Shown in pieces: positions 1-7,340 of a stretch of 9,933 bases of DNA. A program made the translations under genes and the position numbers. The stretch is from Paracoccaceae bacterium (GTDB lineage: Bacteria; Pseudomonadota; Alphaproteobacteria; Rhodobacterales; Rhodobacteraceae). Numbering within the stretch: the first letter of the stretch is position 1; every line of letters starts with the position of its first letter. Under the pieces are notes generated by a model. The model ran no database searches and had not been told where the DNA came from. It saw nothing but the letters and a program-made list of their open reading frames with translations. The stretch spans positions 1 to 9,933 of the forward strand of contig JAOUMG010000035.1 in assembly GCA_029881635.1 (NCBI GenBank), in the 5' to 3' direction.

Positions 1-606
1 ATCGTGAGACACCATCACATAGGTCAACCCCCTCTCGCTGCGGATGCGGTCAAGCAGGTTCAACACCTCAGCCTGTATGGAAGCATCCAGAGCAGAAGTG
101 GGCTCATCAAGAAGCAAAACCTTGGGCTCCAGGATCAAGGCGCGTGCAATTGCCACACGCTGGCGCTGGCCACCTGAAAGTTGGTGGGGGTAACGAAACC
201 GAAAATCGCTGCCAAGCCCCACATCGCGCAGAGCATTTTCAATTCTTTCTTCAGCCCGGTCAAAGCGGTGGATCGCCAGCGGTTCTGAAAGCACTCCGTC
301 GATCGTATGACGTGGATGAAGTGAGGCATATGGGTCCTGAAATACCATCTGGACACTGCGGTAAAATGCAGCATCACGCGGACGGCTGAGTTGACGTTCG
401 TTCACACTGATGTTTCCGGCGGTGGCAGGCGCCAACCCACAGATCGCCCGCAATACGGTAGATTTGCCGGACCCGCTTTCGCCAACGATCCCGAAGCATT
501 CGCCTTCGGTCACGGAAAAAGAGACATCGCTGACAGCGCGGACAACATCGCGGCCCCGGCGGAAAGTCACGTCCAGCGAATTGATGTCGATCATTACGTT
601 GCCCAT
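1..606 (-). CDS. Peptide/nickel-type ABC importer, second ATPase (DppF/OppF-like), C-terminus cut by window edge
   Basis: This is the second ATP-binding subunit of the importer, which hydrolyses ATP at the inner face of the membrane to drive uptake. The 202 codons inside the window carry every ABC motif: Walker A GESGSGKS at residues 42-49 (Lys48), Q-loop Gln90, signature LSGGQ at 143-147, Walker B VLLLDE at 163-168 and H-loop His201. The reading frame is open at base 1, so the C-terminal part, including the oligopeptide-transporter tail typical of the family, lies outside. I chose the ATG at 606 because an AAGGGA ribosome binding site sits 5-7 bases upstream. An alternative ATG at 594 overlaps the upstream stop codon by one base (TAATG) but has no site at the right distance. 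With the 606 start the gene overlaps the first ATPase by 13 bases, implying translational coupling. Family assignment is secure; the substrate is unknown. Confidence 0.95.
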   Translation of the reverse strand, partial: MGNVMIDINSLDVTFRRGRDVVRAVSDVSFSVTEGECFGIVGESGSGKSTVLRAICGLAPATAGNISVNERQLSRPRDAAFYRSVQMVFQDPYASLHPRHTIDGVLSEPLAIHRFDRAEERIENALRDVGLGSDFRFRYPHQLSGGQRQRVAIARALILEPKVLLLDEPTSALDASIQAEVLNLLDRIRSERGLTYVMVSHD

Positions 607-1427
607 GCGGCATCCCTTTGCAGAACGGGCAGGGGTCTTGCGCCGCCTTCGATCTTTGGCAAACAGTTCATCAATCCCTGAGTGTAGGGGTGCTGCGCTT
701 TGGCGAGGTCAGAGGCGCGCAACTCCTCCACGACTTTCCCGGCATACATGACAAGCACGCGGTCGCAGAAAGATGACACGAGGCGCAAGTCGTGGCTGAT
801 AAAGATCAGGCCCATGCCGCGTTCGCTAACGAGGTTATCGAGTATGCGCAGAACTTCGATCTGTACCGTCACATCCAGCGCCGACGTCGGCTCATCCGCG
901 ATCAGAAGATCTGGCTCGGAGACAAGCATCATGGCAATCATTGCTCTTTGGCCCATGCCGCCCGAGAGCTCGTGTGGATAGGCGCGAAACACACGCTCCG
1001 GATCGCGGATCTGGACGGCTTCAAGCATCGCCATGGCGCGGGCCTTTGAGGCCGCCCGGCTTTCACGGCCATGAAACTTAAGAGCCTCCAGGATCTGACG
1101 GCCAATGGTCATCACGGGGTTGAGCGAAAACTTCGGGTCTTGCATCACCATGGACATGCGCGCACCACGCAAACTGCGCCACGTTGCAGGCGAGGCTTGG
1201 CGAAGGTCGATCCCGTCAAATTCTAGCTGTTTGGCCGTTGCCAGACCCGGCGAAGGTGTAAGGCCAAGGATCGCCCGACCCGTCTGCGACTTACCCGACC
1301 CGCTTTCGCCAACAATCCCCAGGCGTTCGCGGCCAAGGGTGAAGTTGACGCCGCGCACCACCTCCACGGGTCCATTTCGGGAAGGGAAGGCAATGCGCAG
1401 GTCCTTTACGGTCAGCAGAGCATTCAT
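594..1427 (-). CDS. Peptide/nickel-type ABC importer, first ATPase (DppD/OppD-like)
   Basis: This 277-residue ATP-binding subunit pairs with the next gene product to form the nucleotide-binding dimer of the importer. Visible motifs are Walker A GESGSGKS at 40-47 (Lys46), Q-loop Gln96, signature LSGGM at 154-158, Walker B LLIADE at 174-179, D-loop around SALD 182-185 and H-loop His212. The HPYT motif at 246-249 marks the start of the oligopeptide-transporter C-terminal region, but the protein ends only about 30 residues later, so this tail is shorter than in E. coli DppD (a little over 320 residues). The start is the ATG at 1427: it overlaps the permease stop codon as ATGA, and GAAGG lies 7 bases upstream. 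The frame stays open further upstream to 1556, but that stretch only overlaps the permease gene. The signature has Met in place of the usual Gln at its fifth position, a common variation in this subfamily. Confidence 0.96.
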   Translation of the reverse strand: MNALLTVKDLRIAFPSRNGPVEVVRGVNFTLGRERLGIVGESGSGKSQTGRAILGLTPSPGLATAKQLEFDGIDLRQASPATWRSLRGARMSMVMQDPKFSLNPVMTIGRQILEALKFHGRESRAASKARAMAMLEAVQIRDPERVFRAYPHELSGGMGQRAMIAMMLVSEPDLLIADEPTSALDVTVQIEVLRILDNLVSERGMGLIFISHDLRLVSSFCDRVLVMYAGKVVEELRASDLAKAQHPYTQGLMNCLPKIEGGARPLPVLQRDAAWAT

Positions 1428-2365
1428 GGTCTGGCCTTCGCGGTATCTGTGTTGCCATGCGCCTTTGGGTCCAGCACGTCTCTCAGCCCATCCCCCAAAA
1501 GGTTGAAGCCCAGCGACACGACGAAAATCGCAATGCCCGGAACCGTCGCGACCCACCAGAAGTCAATGATGAACCGCCTGCCTGAAGCAATCATCGCCCC
1601 CCATTCGGGTTGCGGTGGTTGTGCGCCAAGGCCCAGAAATCCTAGCCCGGCTGCCGTCAGGATGATGCCAGCCATATCAAGCGTTACCCGAATAATCACC
1701 GAGGACAAACAGAGCGGCGTGATGTGACCCCAAAGAATACGGGCCGACGACGCGCCCTGAAGCCGGGCGGCATTGATGTAATCGCTGTCACGAATGGTCA
1801 AGGTTTCGGCCCTTGCCAGCCTTGCATAGGGGGGCCAGGACGTGATGGCGATGGCTATGATAGCATTCTCGATGCCCGGACCGAGAGCCGCGACAAAAGC
1901 CAGCGCAAGGATCAAACGCGGGAAGGCCAGGAAAATATCGGTCACCCGCATCAGCACGGTATCAACCCAGCCGCCGAAATAGCCGGAAGTTGTGCCAACC
2001 AATAGCCCAATCGGCGTCGCGATCACCGCAACCAAGGCGACAACCATCAGTGTCAGCCTTGCACCATGAACGATGCGGCTGAAAATATCGCGCGCCAAAT
2101 CATCGGTGCCAAGCAAGTGGTCGCCAGTGAAGGGTGGTAAAAACCGCTCGGTTCGAAGATCGCCGCCAATGACCGGGTCGTAGGGTGCAATGACATCAGC
2201 GAAAACGGCGACGACGCACAGGAGCAATACGATACCCAGCCCGATCATCGCCAACCAATTGGTTTTAAACGAAAGCCATGTGCGATAGATCTGCCCTAAT
2301 CGGGCTTGCCGACGCGATTCCGGGCGATCCGACAAAAGCCACTCCCGGCGGGATGCAACTGTCAT
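1424..2365 (-). CDS. Peptide/nickel-type ABC importer permease (DppC/OppC-like)
   Basis: This is one of the two inner-membrane permease subunits that form the translocation path. The 313-residue product has a cytoplasmic N-terminus of about 35 residues and a first membrane helix at about 38-58. A typical DppC segment with HLLGTDDLARDIFSR begins at residue 83, and several further helices follow between about 105 and 290. The EAA loop that docks onto the ATPases is recognisable at about 195-217 (NAARLQGAS), and GLGAQPPQPEWG (about 245-256) is a strong DppC hallmark. The length is normal for the family. The start ATG at 2365 overlaps the stop of the DppB-like gene as ATGA and is preceded by GGAGG five bases away. 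The stop in turn overlaps the start of the first ATPase. The product should heterodimerise with the DppB-like subunit. Confidence 0.96.
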   Translation of the reverse strand: MTVASRREWLLSDRPESRRQARLGQIYRTWLSFKTNWLAMIGLGIVLLLCVVAVFADVIAPYDPVIGGDLRTERFLPPFTGDHLLGTDDLARDIFSRIVHGARLTLMVVALVAVIATPIGLLVGTTSGYFGGWVDTVLMRVTDIFLAFPRLILALAFVAALGPGIENAIIAIAITSWPPYARLARAETLTIRDSDYINAARLQGASSARILWGHITPLCLSSVIIRVTLDMAGIILTAAGLGFLGLGAQPPQPEWGAMIASGRRFIIDFWWVATVPGIAIFVVSLGFNLLGDGLRDVLDPKAHGNTDTAKARP

Positions 2366-3423
2366 GCACGCCTCCGAACTCTGGGGTCAAGCAGCCCATA
2401 AAGCAGGTCTGAAATCAGGTTAAGCCCGACAAAAATTGCGCCGATAACAAGTGTACAACCCAGCACGGCATTCATATCGGCATTTTGAAGCGAGTTCGTC
2501 AGATACTGGCCAAGCCCCGGCCAGGCAAAGACCGTTTCGGTGAGAACGGAGCCTTCAAGAAGGTTCGCGTAGGAAAGGGCGACAACCGTTACCAGGGGCA
2601 CCGCGGCGTTGCGCAGCGCGTGCACCCAGATGATCCGCCATTCCGGTACGCCCTTGACGCGTGCCGTAACGATATATTCCTGCTCCAGCTCATTCAGCAT
2701 GAAGCTTCGCGTCATGCGACTGATATAGGCCATCGAATAATAACCCAGCAGCGAAGCAGGCAAGATGATGTGGCCAAAGATGTTGCGAAATGCCGCCCAT
2801 TCGCCTTGCATCGCGCTGTCAATCAGCAAAAGCCCGGTATTCTGCGTAATCGAATATTCGAACCCGATATCGATGCGTCCGGGTCCTCCGACCCATTGTA
2901 GGCGCGCATAAAACACCAAGAGACCCAATAGACCCAGCCAGAAAATCGGCGCTGAATACCCCACCAGCCCCAAAACCCTGACGACCTGATCAACCAATTT
3001 GCCTTTGCGCACTGCGGCCCAGACGCCGACAGGAACACCGATCAATGTGCCGATCAGAATCCCGACAGTTGCAAGCTCCACGGTGGCAGGAAAAAACCGG
3101 GCAATATCGTCGACGATATCGCGCTTTGTTAACATGCTGGTTCCAAGGTCGCCGGTTAGTATCTTTGTGAGATACAGCCAGAATTGCTCATATAGTGGGC
3201 GGTCGAGGCCAAGCTCGATAAATGCCTTGTCGTAAACGGATTTGGACGCGCGGTCTCCGACAACCGCCAATACCGGATCAACGGGTACGACACGACCAAT
3301 CAGAAAGGTCACGATCAATAGCCCGAGAAACGTTAACGCAACGGTGGCGAGGAGTTTTACGGTCTTCCAGAGGAAGGGAAAGAGGGCGCTACCGCGCCCT
3401 CCCTCAGTATCGGTAATGCTCAT
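2362..3423 (-). CDS. Peptide/nickel-type ABC importer permease (DppB/OppB-like)
   Basis: This second permease subunit has 353 residues, close to the usual DppB length. It has an N-terminal helix at about 22-42, the conserved periplasmic-loop GDLG at 91-94, and helices at about 115-137, 150-172, 215-235, 275-292 and 320-345. The EAA loop lies at about 250-270 (TARVKGVPEWRI). The segment from LLEGSVLTETVFAWPGLG (about 288-305) and the C-terminal DPRVR at 346-350 are diagnostic of the DppB family. The ATG at 3423 lies one base after the stop codon of the binding-protein gene (TGACATG). Only a weak ribosome binding site is visible, so translation probably depends on re-initiation by ribosomes finishing the upstream gene. 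The gene ends in an ATGA overlap with the DppC-like gene. Some residues between about 185 and 215 look like a long periplasmic loop. Confidence 0.96.
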   Translation of the reverse strand: MSITDTEGGRGSALFPFLWKTVKLLATVALTFLGLLIVTFLIGRVVPVDPVLAVVGDRASKSVYDKAFIELGLDRPLYEQFWLYLTKILTGDLGTSMLTKRDIVDDIARFFPATVELATVGILIGTLIGVPVGVWAAVRKGKLVDQVVRVLGLVGYSAPIFWLGLLGLLVFYARLQWVGGPGRIDIGFEYSITQNTGLLLIDSAMQGEWAAFRNIFGHIILPASLLGYYSMAYISRMTRSFMLNELEQEYIVTARVKGVPEWRIIWVHALRNAAVPLVTVVALSYANLLEGSVLTETVFAWPGLGQYLTNSLQNADMNAVLGCTLVIGAIFVGLNLISDLLYGLLDPRVRRRA

Positions 3424-3424
3424 G

Positions 3425-5017
3425 TCACTTGGTCACAAGCGCAAAGCTGTTGTCGTTGAAGGACGGCCCGAGGATATAGCCATCGACATTCTTGCGCCGA
3501 CCCAGAACTTCGATTTCCTGGAACATGATTACAAACGGGGATGTTTGCTGATGCTCTTCTTGAAGTTCAATGTACATCTCAGCGCGCTTGTCGGCGTCGG
3601 CCTCAAGCACAGCGGCATCTGCCTTGAGCGTCATCTCAGGGATTTCCCAGCTGTTGCGCCATGCCAGCGGCTTGGATGCTGCATCGTCGCTATTATCCGG
3701 GTTGCGCGCAAATGTATCAGCGTTGGTGTGCGGATCCTGGTAATCCGGGCCCCAGCGACCGATATAGATGTCGTGATTACGCGCACGGTACTTGGTCAGC
3801 GTCTGCTGGCCATCACCCGGGATCAGTTCCATGGTGATGCCCGCTTCGGCCATCGTCTGCTGGATCGCCTGAGCGATGCCCGTGATTTCCGGCGTGTTAC
3901 GGGTATCCATCGTTACCGTGAACCCATCCGGTACGCCTGCTGCGGCCAAAAGTTCCTTGGCTTTGGCAACATCCAGTGAGAATGGCGTATCGTTCAGCGC
4001 CCCAAGAAAGCCATTGGGCAGGAACGCCTGATGAACGGTGACCTTGCCCTTCATGATTGTGTCGGCGATTGTTTGATAATCAACGAGATATTTCATCGCC
4101 TGCCGTACTTCTGGCTTGCTCAGAAATTCGTTCTTTTGGTTCAGCCCGAGATAGTAGATCGAGCCTTTCGCCCCGGTGTCGATCACAAGATCGGTATTGG
4201 AGGCCAAGGCCGTCATTTCCTCGGCGCCGAGATTCCTGGCAATATCAATATCACCTTGCTCTAGCAAAAGCCGCTGCGTCGCGCCTTCGGGGATATGGCG
4301 GTAGATGACACGCGCCATCGGCGGGGCATCACCCGAATAGTTGTCGTTCCGTTCCATCACCACCGCTTCGTTGGCGCGCCATTCCCGGATCGTGAAGGGG
4401 CCAGAACCGGCATAGTTGGTCTTCAGCCATTCGTAGCCGAAATCGCCGTTGGATTCGTGCTCCATGACGACTTTTTTGTCGACAACGAAGCCAACCGTCG
4501 CGGTCAGGCAGTAAAGCACCAGCGTTGGCGCATAGGCTTTGTCCATCTTGAAGTCGAGCGAATAGGGGCCGGTCTGAACCACCATCTGATCAACGTTATC
4601 CGCATTCAGCCCGAACTGGGTCAGGATGAAGGCAGGCGATTTGTCGAGCTTGACCGCACGGGTCAGTGAAAAGACCACATCTTCTGCAGTGATTTCGTTG
4701 CCGGACGCAAATTTGCGACCTTCACGAATTTTAAAGCTGATCGACATTCCGTCAGGTGCGATCGTCCAGTTTTCGGCAACCTTGCCAAAAATTTTGCTCA
4801 CGTCCTTGGGGTCATACCCGATCAGGCCCTCATAAGCGTTACCGGCAATTTCAGACGCGGTGAATTCAAAGATCTCAGCCGGGTCGAGCGAGATGACATC
4901 ATCGATTGCCCAAGCCTGGATCAACGTGTCTGGCGGTGTTTCAGCGGTCGCCACTGGTGCGGCTAGCATAGTGAGCGCTGTCACTGCCGCTCCAATTAAT
5001 CGTCTACCGTAAATCAT
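3425..5017 (-). CDS. Periplasmic solute-binding protein, family 5 (peptide/nickel type)
   Basis: This is the substrate-binding component that captures ligand in the periplasm and delivers it to the permeases; as first gene of the operon it is probably the most abundant product. The 530-residue precursor has a Sec signal peptide: Arg5-Arg6, a hydrophobic core at about 7-20, and likely cleavage after ATA at residue 25. No lipobox cysteine is present. The family 5 signature region is clear at about 81-120 (AENW, SFKIREGRKF, EDVVFSLTR). The typical YEGLIGYDP is at 62-70. The ATG at 5017 is chosen because GGAGG lies 8 bases upstream; a GTG five codons earlier sits on that same ribosome binding site and is rejected. 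Family 5 members bind peptides, nickel, haem, opines, sugars or glutathione, and nothing here singles one out. Confidence 0.95.
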   Translation of the reverse strand: MIYGRRLIGAAVTALTMLAAPVATAETPPDTLIQAWAIDDVISLDPAEIFEFTASEIAGNAYEGLIGYDPKDVSKIFGKVAENWTIAPDGMSISFKIREGRKFASGNEITAEDVVFSLTRAVKLDKSPAFILTQFGLNADNVDQMVVQTGPYSLDFKMDKAYAPTLVLYCLTATVGFVVDKKVVMEHESNGDFGYEWLKTNYAGSGPFTIREWRANEAVVMERNDNYSGDAPPMARVIYRHIPEGATQRLLLEQGDIDIARNLGAEEMTALASNTDLVIDTGAKGSIYYLGLNQKNEFLSKPEVRQAMKYLVDYQTIADTIMKGKVTVHQAFLPNGFLGALNDTPFSLDVAKAKELLAAAGVPDGFTVTMDTRNTPEITGIAQAIQQTMAEAGITMELIPGDGQQTLTKYRARNHDIYIGRWGPDYQDPHTNADTFARNPDNSDDAASKPLAWRNSWEIPEMTLKADAAVLEADADKRAEMYIELQEEHQQTSPFVIMFQEIEVLGRRKNVDGYILGPSFNDNSFALVTK

Positions 5018-5083
5018 GTTGGTTTCCTCCACTGCGACTTTTCTTCGGCACTCTCCGTTTGCGGGGTGTCCTTGCGCACCGTG

Positions 5084-5112
5084 ATTAACCTCTCCGGCAA
5101 AAAGTAAGTCAA
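5084..5112 (-). promoter_or_regulatory. Candidate sigma-70-type promoter of the ABC importer operon
   Basis: On the minus strand, TTGACT (5112-5107, five of six matches to TTGACA) is followed after 17 bases by GTTAAT (5089-5084, four of six matches to TATAAT). Transcription would start near 5077, leaving a leader of roughly 60 bases before the ATG at 5017. The position and spacing fit, but this is a consensus match by eye only. Confidence 0.45.
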
Positions 5113-5344
5113 GGTCATACTTCTCGCAGCCAGCCTCGTGACCGTAACTCTTTCTGACCCCGGTTCGCTTTCGCGACCTTGGTTTTGCCGCACATCACAA
5201 TGCGGTGGCTGAATTGATTTTGGCCGCTCTTGAAGATTTATGCATAAGGTTCGATCGCTGGCGATCCACCCGTGGCACAAGGATAGGTATGTGCCTCGTC
5301 GCGGTCTAGAGCTGATTGGTGTCCGTCGTCAGGGTTTTGGGAAC
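5113..5344. other. Intergenic stretch with no recognisable gene
   Basis: Between the candidate importer promoter and the readable part of the AraC-type remnant there is no convincing coding sequence, RNA gene or repeat. A short plus-strand frame opening at 5240 runs into the remnant. Its residues around 5252-5290 weakly recall the linker of GlxA proteins, so this may be eroded upstream coding sequence of the same pseudogene. Confidence 0.4.
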
Positions 5345-5583
5345 CAATGGCGTCCTAATCTGAGAGAAAGTTTGGCTCATCTGGCGGTGCAGGTAAACAG
5401 GTCTGAGCGTACTTTTGAGCGATAATTTCGTGCAGATATCGGAACGACACCAGCACGAGGCATTCATCCAAGGCGGTTGCACAGCAAGTTGGGTTCAGGT
5501 CGCTCGACCCATTCGAGATTGCCATCAAGGACGCAGTAGGCCGGACCCTTCTTGCGTATCGGGAGGCATTTGGGAGGCGCTGA
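5345..5583 (+). pseudogene. Remnant of an AraC/GlxA-family transcriptional regulator (DNA-binding domain)
   Basis: Two adjoining reading frames together spell a broken AraC-type double helix-turn-helix domain. The first frame (5345-5470) reads LRESLAHLAVQVNRSERTF, then ER, a TAA stop at 5423-5425, and FRADIGTTPAR. This matches the first helix-turn-helix, with the stop in place of a basic residue. The second frame (5470-5583) reads KAVAQQVGFRSLDPFE and ends after LLAYREAFGRR with TGA at 5581. This matches the second helix-turn-helix and the usual C-terminus of GlxA-type regulators. The linking helix of about 20 residues between them is missing, so a deletion plus frameshift is needed. An N-terminal amidotransferase-like domain would be expected upstream in the GlxA family, but only a weak, uncertain resemblance is visible around 5230-5300. 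The gene is divergent from the importer operon, so it may once have regulated it; that is inference. It is clearly non-functional as read. Confidence 0.8.
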
Positions 5584-5598
5584 TAGCCCAATTTACAT

Positions 5599-5627
5599 GG
5601 CCAAGACTTCCATCCAACGTCCTGGCC
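5599..5627 (-). terminator. Hairpin downstream of the 178-residue membrane protein gene
   Basis: On the minus strand, GGCCAGGAC and GTCTTGGCC form a 9-bp stem with one G-U pair and an 11-base loop, starting 8 bases past the stop codon at 5636. There is no good U tract afterwards, so it is an imperfect intrinsic terminator or an mRNA-end structure. On the plus strand the wobble becomes an A-C mismatch, so the minus-strand RNA is the better folder. Confidence 0.4.
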
Positions 5628-5635
5628 CGTCGATA

Positions 5636-6172
5636 TCAGGTTCCGGAGATGACCGTGAACTTCCCACCTTGTCTCGACGTAGTCTCTTGATACTCAATTC
5701 CTTGAGTCTCAAGCGCTTTGAAAACTTTCCGCGGTTCTATGGCTGACAATTGATCGGACACTTCAATCGACGTGCCGTCGTGAAGGTCGATAAAGTACTT
5801 GTTCTTTGGGCTCACTTTGGAGTTCTTCTGGGTGACAAAAATCCGCCGGGTGACGCGAATGTCATTTAGGTAAACCTCAAACGGCTCCATTATTGTTGCA
5901 ACCGGCGATCCCCAAATCAACTTAGTGTCCGTGATTTCTACTCGCCAGGGTTTGCCATTTTTCAGAATGTCTCCGGCCTCTTTGACGATTCTAAGGAAAA
6001 CAAGTGCGCCTATGACCATAGCTCCGGCCGCAACTATTGAAACGACTGTAGGGAGATCTTCGAGCAACACGAAAATCGATCCAAAAGCTGCCATCGCAAG
6101 CAGGACAATCGCGGCGGAAAAGATCTTGGCTCTTGCCAACGCCGCCGCAGATTTTTCAAACAATACTGGCAT
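5636..6172 (-). CDS. Uncharacterised two-helix membrane protein with possible PH-like cytoplasmic domain
   Basis: I do not recognise a named family for this 178-residue protein. It has a short charged N-terminus and two membrane helices at about 17-37 and 43-62. A soluble region of about 115 residues follows, rich in alternating beta-like segments (PWRVEITDTKLIWGSP, then FEVYLNDIRVTRR, then YFIDLHDGTSIEVSD). Two helices followed by such a beta-rich module resembles bacterial PH-like membrane proteins; this is inference from pattern only. The ATG at 6172 has an excellent GGAGG six bases upstream. It lies 124 bp after the SRPBCC gene on the same strand, so it may be the last gene of that operon or carry its own promoter (a weak TTGCCC, 17 bases, TTCAAT match lies in the gap). 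A hairpin follows its stop codon. Confidence 0.85.
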   Translation of the reverse strand: MPVLFEKSAAALARAKIFSAAIVLLAMAAFGSIFVLLEDLPTVVSIVAAGAMVIGALVFLRIVKEAGDILKNGKPWRVEITDTKLIWGSPVATIMEPFEVYLNDIRVTRRIFVTQKNSKVSPKNKYFIDLHDGTSIEVSDQLSAIEPRKVFKALETQGIEYQETTSRQGGKFTVISGT

Positions 6173-6296
6173 CTCTTACCTCCGCACAACTTAGCCCTGC
6201 GTACAGCAGTCATTGAACTTGACGTCCTTTTGATGGGCAAATCTTGCTAAGACCAAGGCAGCGATGCCTATTGGACGACTGGACTTCATCAAGGAC

Positions 6297-6917
6297 TCAC
6301 CAGCTTCTTCTGACGTTGATGGCGTCGCCATACTTCAACCGCACCTTACGAGCGGTCCTAGGTGTGATCTGATTTCCGGTTTCAATGAAGAATTTGATCC
6401 CAGCCAATTCTGTCTTCAGGATCGTGGGGAAACGAAAACGCATGGCGGCATTCATCAAACCGCTCTCCATCTTGAAGCCTGAAGTTTGTACAAGGCGCGT
6501 GCGCTTGGCCCCGATGTTTTCAAGCCGGTATTCGCTAAATCCGAAAGAGAGCGGGGCAAGGTCCGTATTAGTGATTTCCCATGAAACTGTGTGGTCTCGA
6601 TGCGAGAAGCGGAATATCTGTACGTCAATGAACGTCCCATCTGTTCCGATTGTACGTCGGCGACTTCCAACCTGCGGTGTCGTCCCTTCAAGATAAAACG
6701 TCGATACAGCTTCTACGTTAAACACCTTAGACTTGTCAAAATGCTTGCCCACCAAGTTCCAAACCTCCGCGACCGCGGCGTCAATCTCTATGGACATCTC
6801 GATCATACTGGCTTGCTGTTGCAGCGAGGGATTCTGAGAAAATCGCTGAATGTCAGCCAGAGCTGCGGTCGACAGCGCTACATAGACCGCGACGGCGAGT
6901 GCTGTGATCTGACTCAT
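6297..6917 (-). CDS. Exported SRPBCC (START-like, polyketide cyclase-type) protein
   Basis: The 206-residue product begins with a hydrophobic signal peptide, with probable cleavage after the ALA at 19-21, so the mature protein should lie in the periplasm. From about residue 38 it reads as an SRPBCC fold. The first strand and helix (MSIEIDAAVAEVWNLVGKHF) are the classic beginning of the fold. Central strands with GSRRRTIGTDG and TVSWEITN follow, then a strand with SFSEYRLE-like character, and a long C-terminal helix at about 155-180. Such proteins hold a hydrophobic ligand in a deep pocket, and some are cyclases; the ligand here is unknown. The ATG at 6917 overlaps the stop of the upstream membrane protein gene (ATGA), and no strong ribosome binding site is visible, which argues for translational coupling. 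Export of an SRPBCC protein is less usual than a cytoplasmic location. Confidence 0.85.
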   Translation of the reverse strand: MSQITALAVAVYVALSTAALADIQRFSQNPSLQQQASMIEMSIEIDAAVAEVWNLVGKHFDKSKVFNVEAVSTFYLEGTTPQVGSRRRTIGTDGTFIDVQIFRFSHRDHTVSWEITNTDLAPLSFGFSEYRLENIGAKRTRLVQTSGFKMESGLMNAAMRFRFPTILKTELAGIKFFIETGNQITPRTARKVRLKYGDAINVRRSW

Positions 6918-7330
6918 AACACGTGCACCACAGTTAGCTTGGGTGAATGGGCGGAAATTCGCAGCTCACCTAAGATGATCCGGTAGTCGAGGAGCAGAGA
7001 AATGAAGAATACGGCATAGCCTGCGTACAGAACTGCTTCAGCACCCGTAAGTGTGATTGGAAAGCCGTCGAGATAAATTTGCCGAACCCCAATCGCCAAA
7101 ACAATTGGCCAAGCGATAAAATGCGAAGCCGCAATGGCGCTCACATTCTTTGTCATAGCGAATGAGACGGGTGCAAAGACCAGCAACGTCGCAAAAAATG
7201 TCGTGAAGCTTAAGACATGTGGAGCGCTATCTAAGAAGAACGCGTGAAACCCAAAGGTCGTTACCATTACGCCCATCCACGCTTTGACGTGCATTGGCTC
7301 CTTGCTGGTTTCTTTCATCATTCCGATCAT
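6914..7330 (-). CDS. Uncharacterised four-helix inner membrane protein
   Basis: This 138-residue protein is not one I can name. It has four probable membrane helices at about 15-33, 38-59, 64-82 and 95-115, with short loops and a polar C-terminal tail. No enzymatic motif is obvious. There are several histidines in or near the membrane (His29, His38, His70), which may or may not matter. I chose the ATG at 7330 because GAGGAA lies 6 bases upstream, overlapping the stop codon of the dehydrogenase gene. Later ATGs at codons 4 and 5 are possible. Only 10 bases separate it from the dehydrogenase, and it overlaps the SRPBCC gene by 4 bases, so the three are almost certainly one transcript. It could anchor or supply a lipid-like substrate to its neighbours, but that is speculation. 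Confidence 0.85.
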   Translation of the reverse strand: MIGMMKETSKEPMHVKAWMGVMVTTFGFHAFFLDSAPHVLSFTTFFATLLVFAPVSFAMTKNVSAIAASHFIAWPIVLAIGVRQIYLDGFPITLTGAEAVLYAGYAVFFISLLLDYRIILGELRISAHSPKLTVVHVL

Positions 7331-7340
7331 TTATGGTTCC

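Noticed and set aside
594..1556. Longer first ATPase starting at 1556
   Set aside because: The extra 43 residues only read the permease gene in another frame; the ATG at 1427 has a ribosome binding site and the ATGA junction.
3242..3979. Plus-strand open frame of 245 codons
   Set aside because: It lies antisense to the DppB-like and binding-protein genes and has no family features.
3425..5032. GTG start at 5032 for the binding protein
   Set aside because: That GTG lies on the GGAGG site that serves the ATG at 5017, where the signal peptide begins.
5018..5344. Riboswitch or small RNA upstream of the importer operon
   Set aside because: I found no conserved riboswitch core or strong stable hairpin, only a promoter-like pair and an ordinary leader.
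5355..5591. Minus-strand frame of 78 codons in the gap
   Set aside because: It has no recognisable domain and is antisense to the AraC-type remnant, which explains the sequence better.
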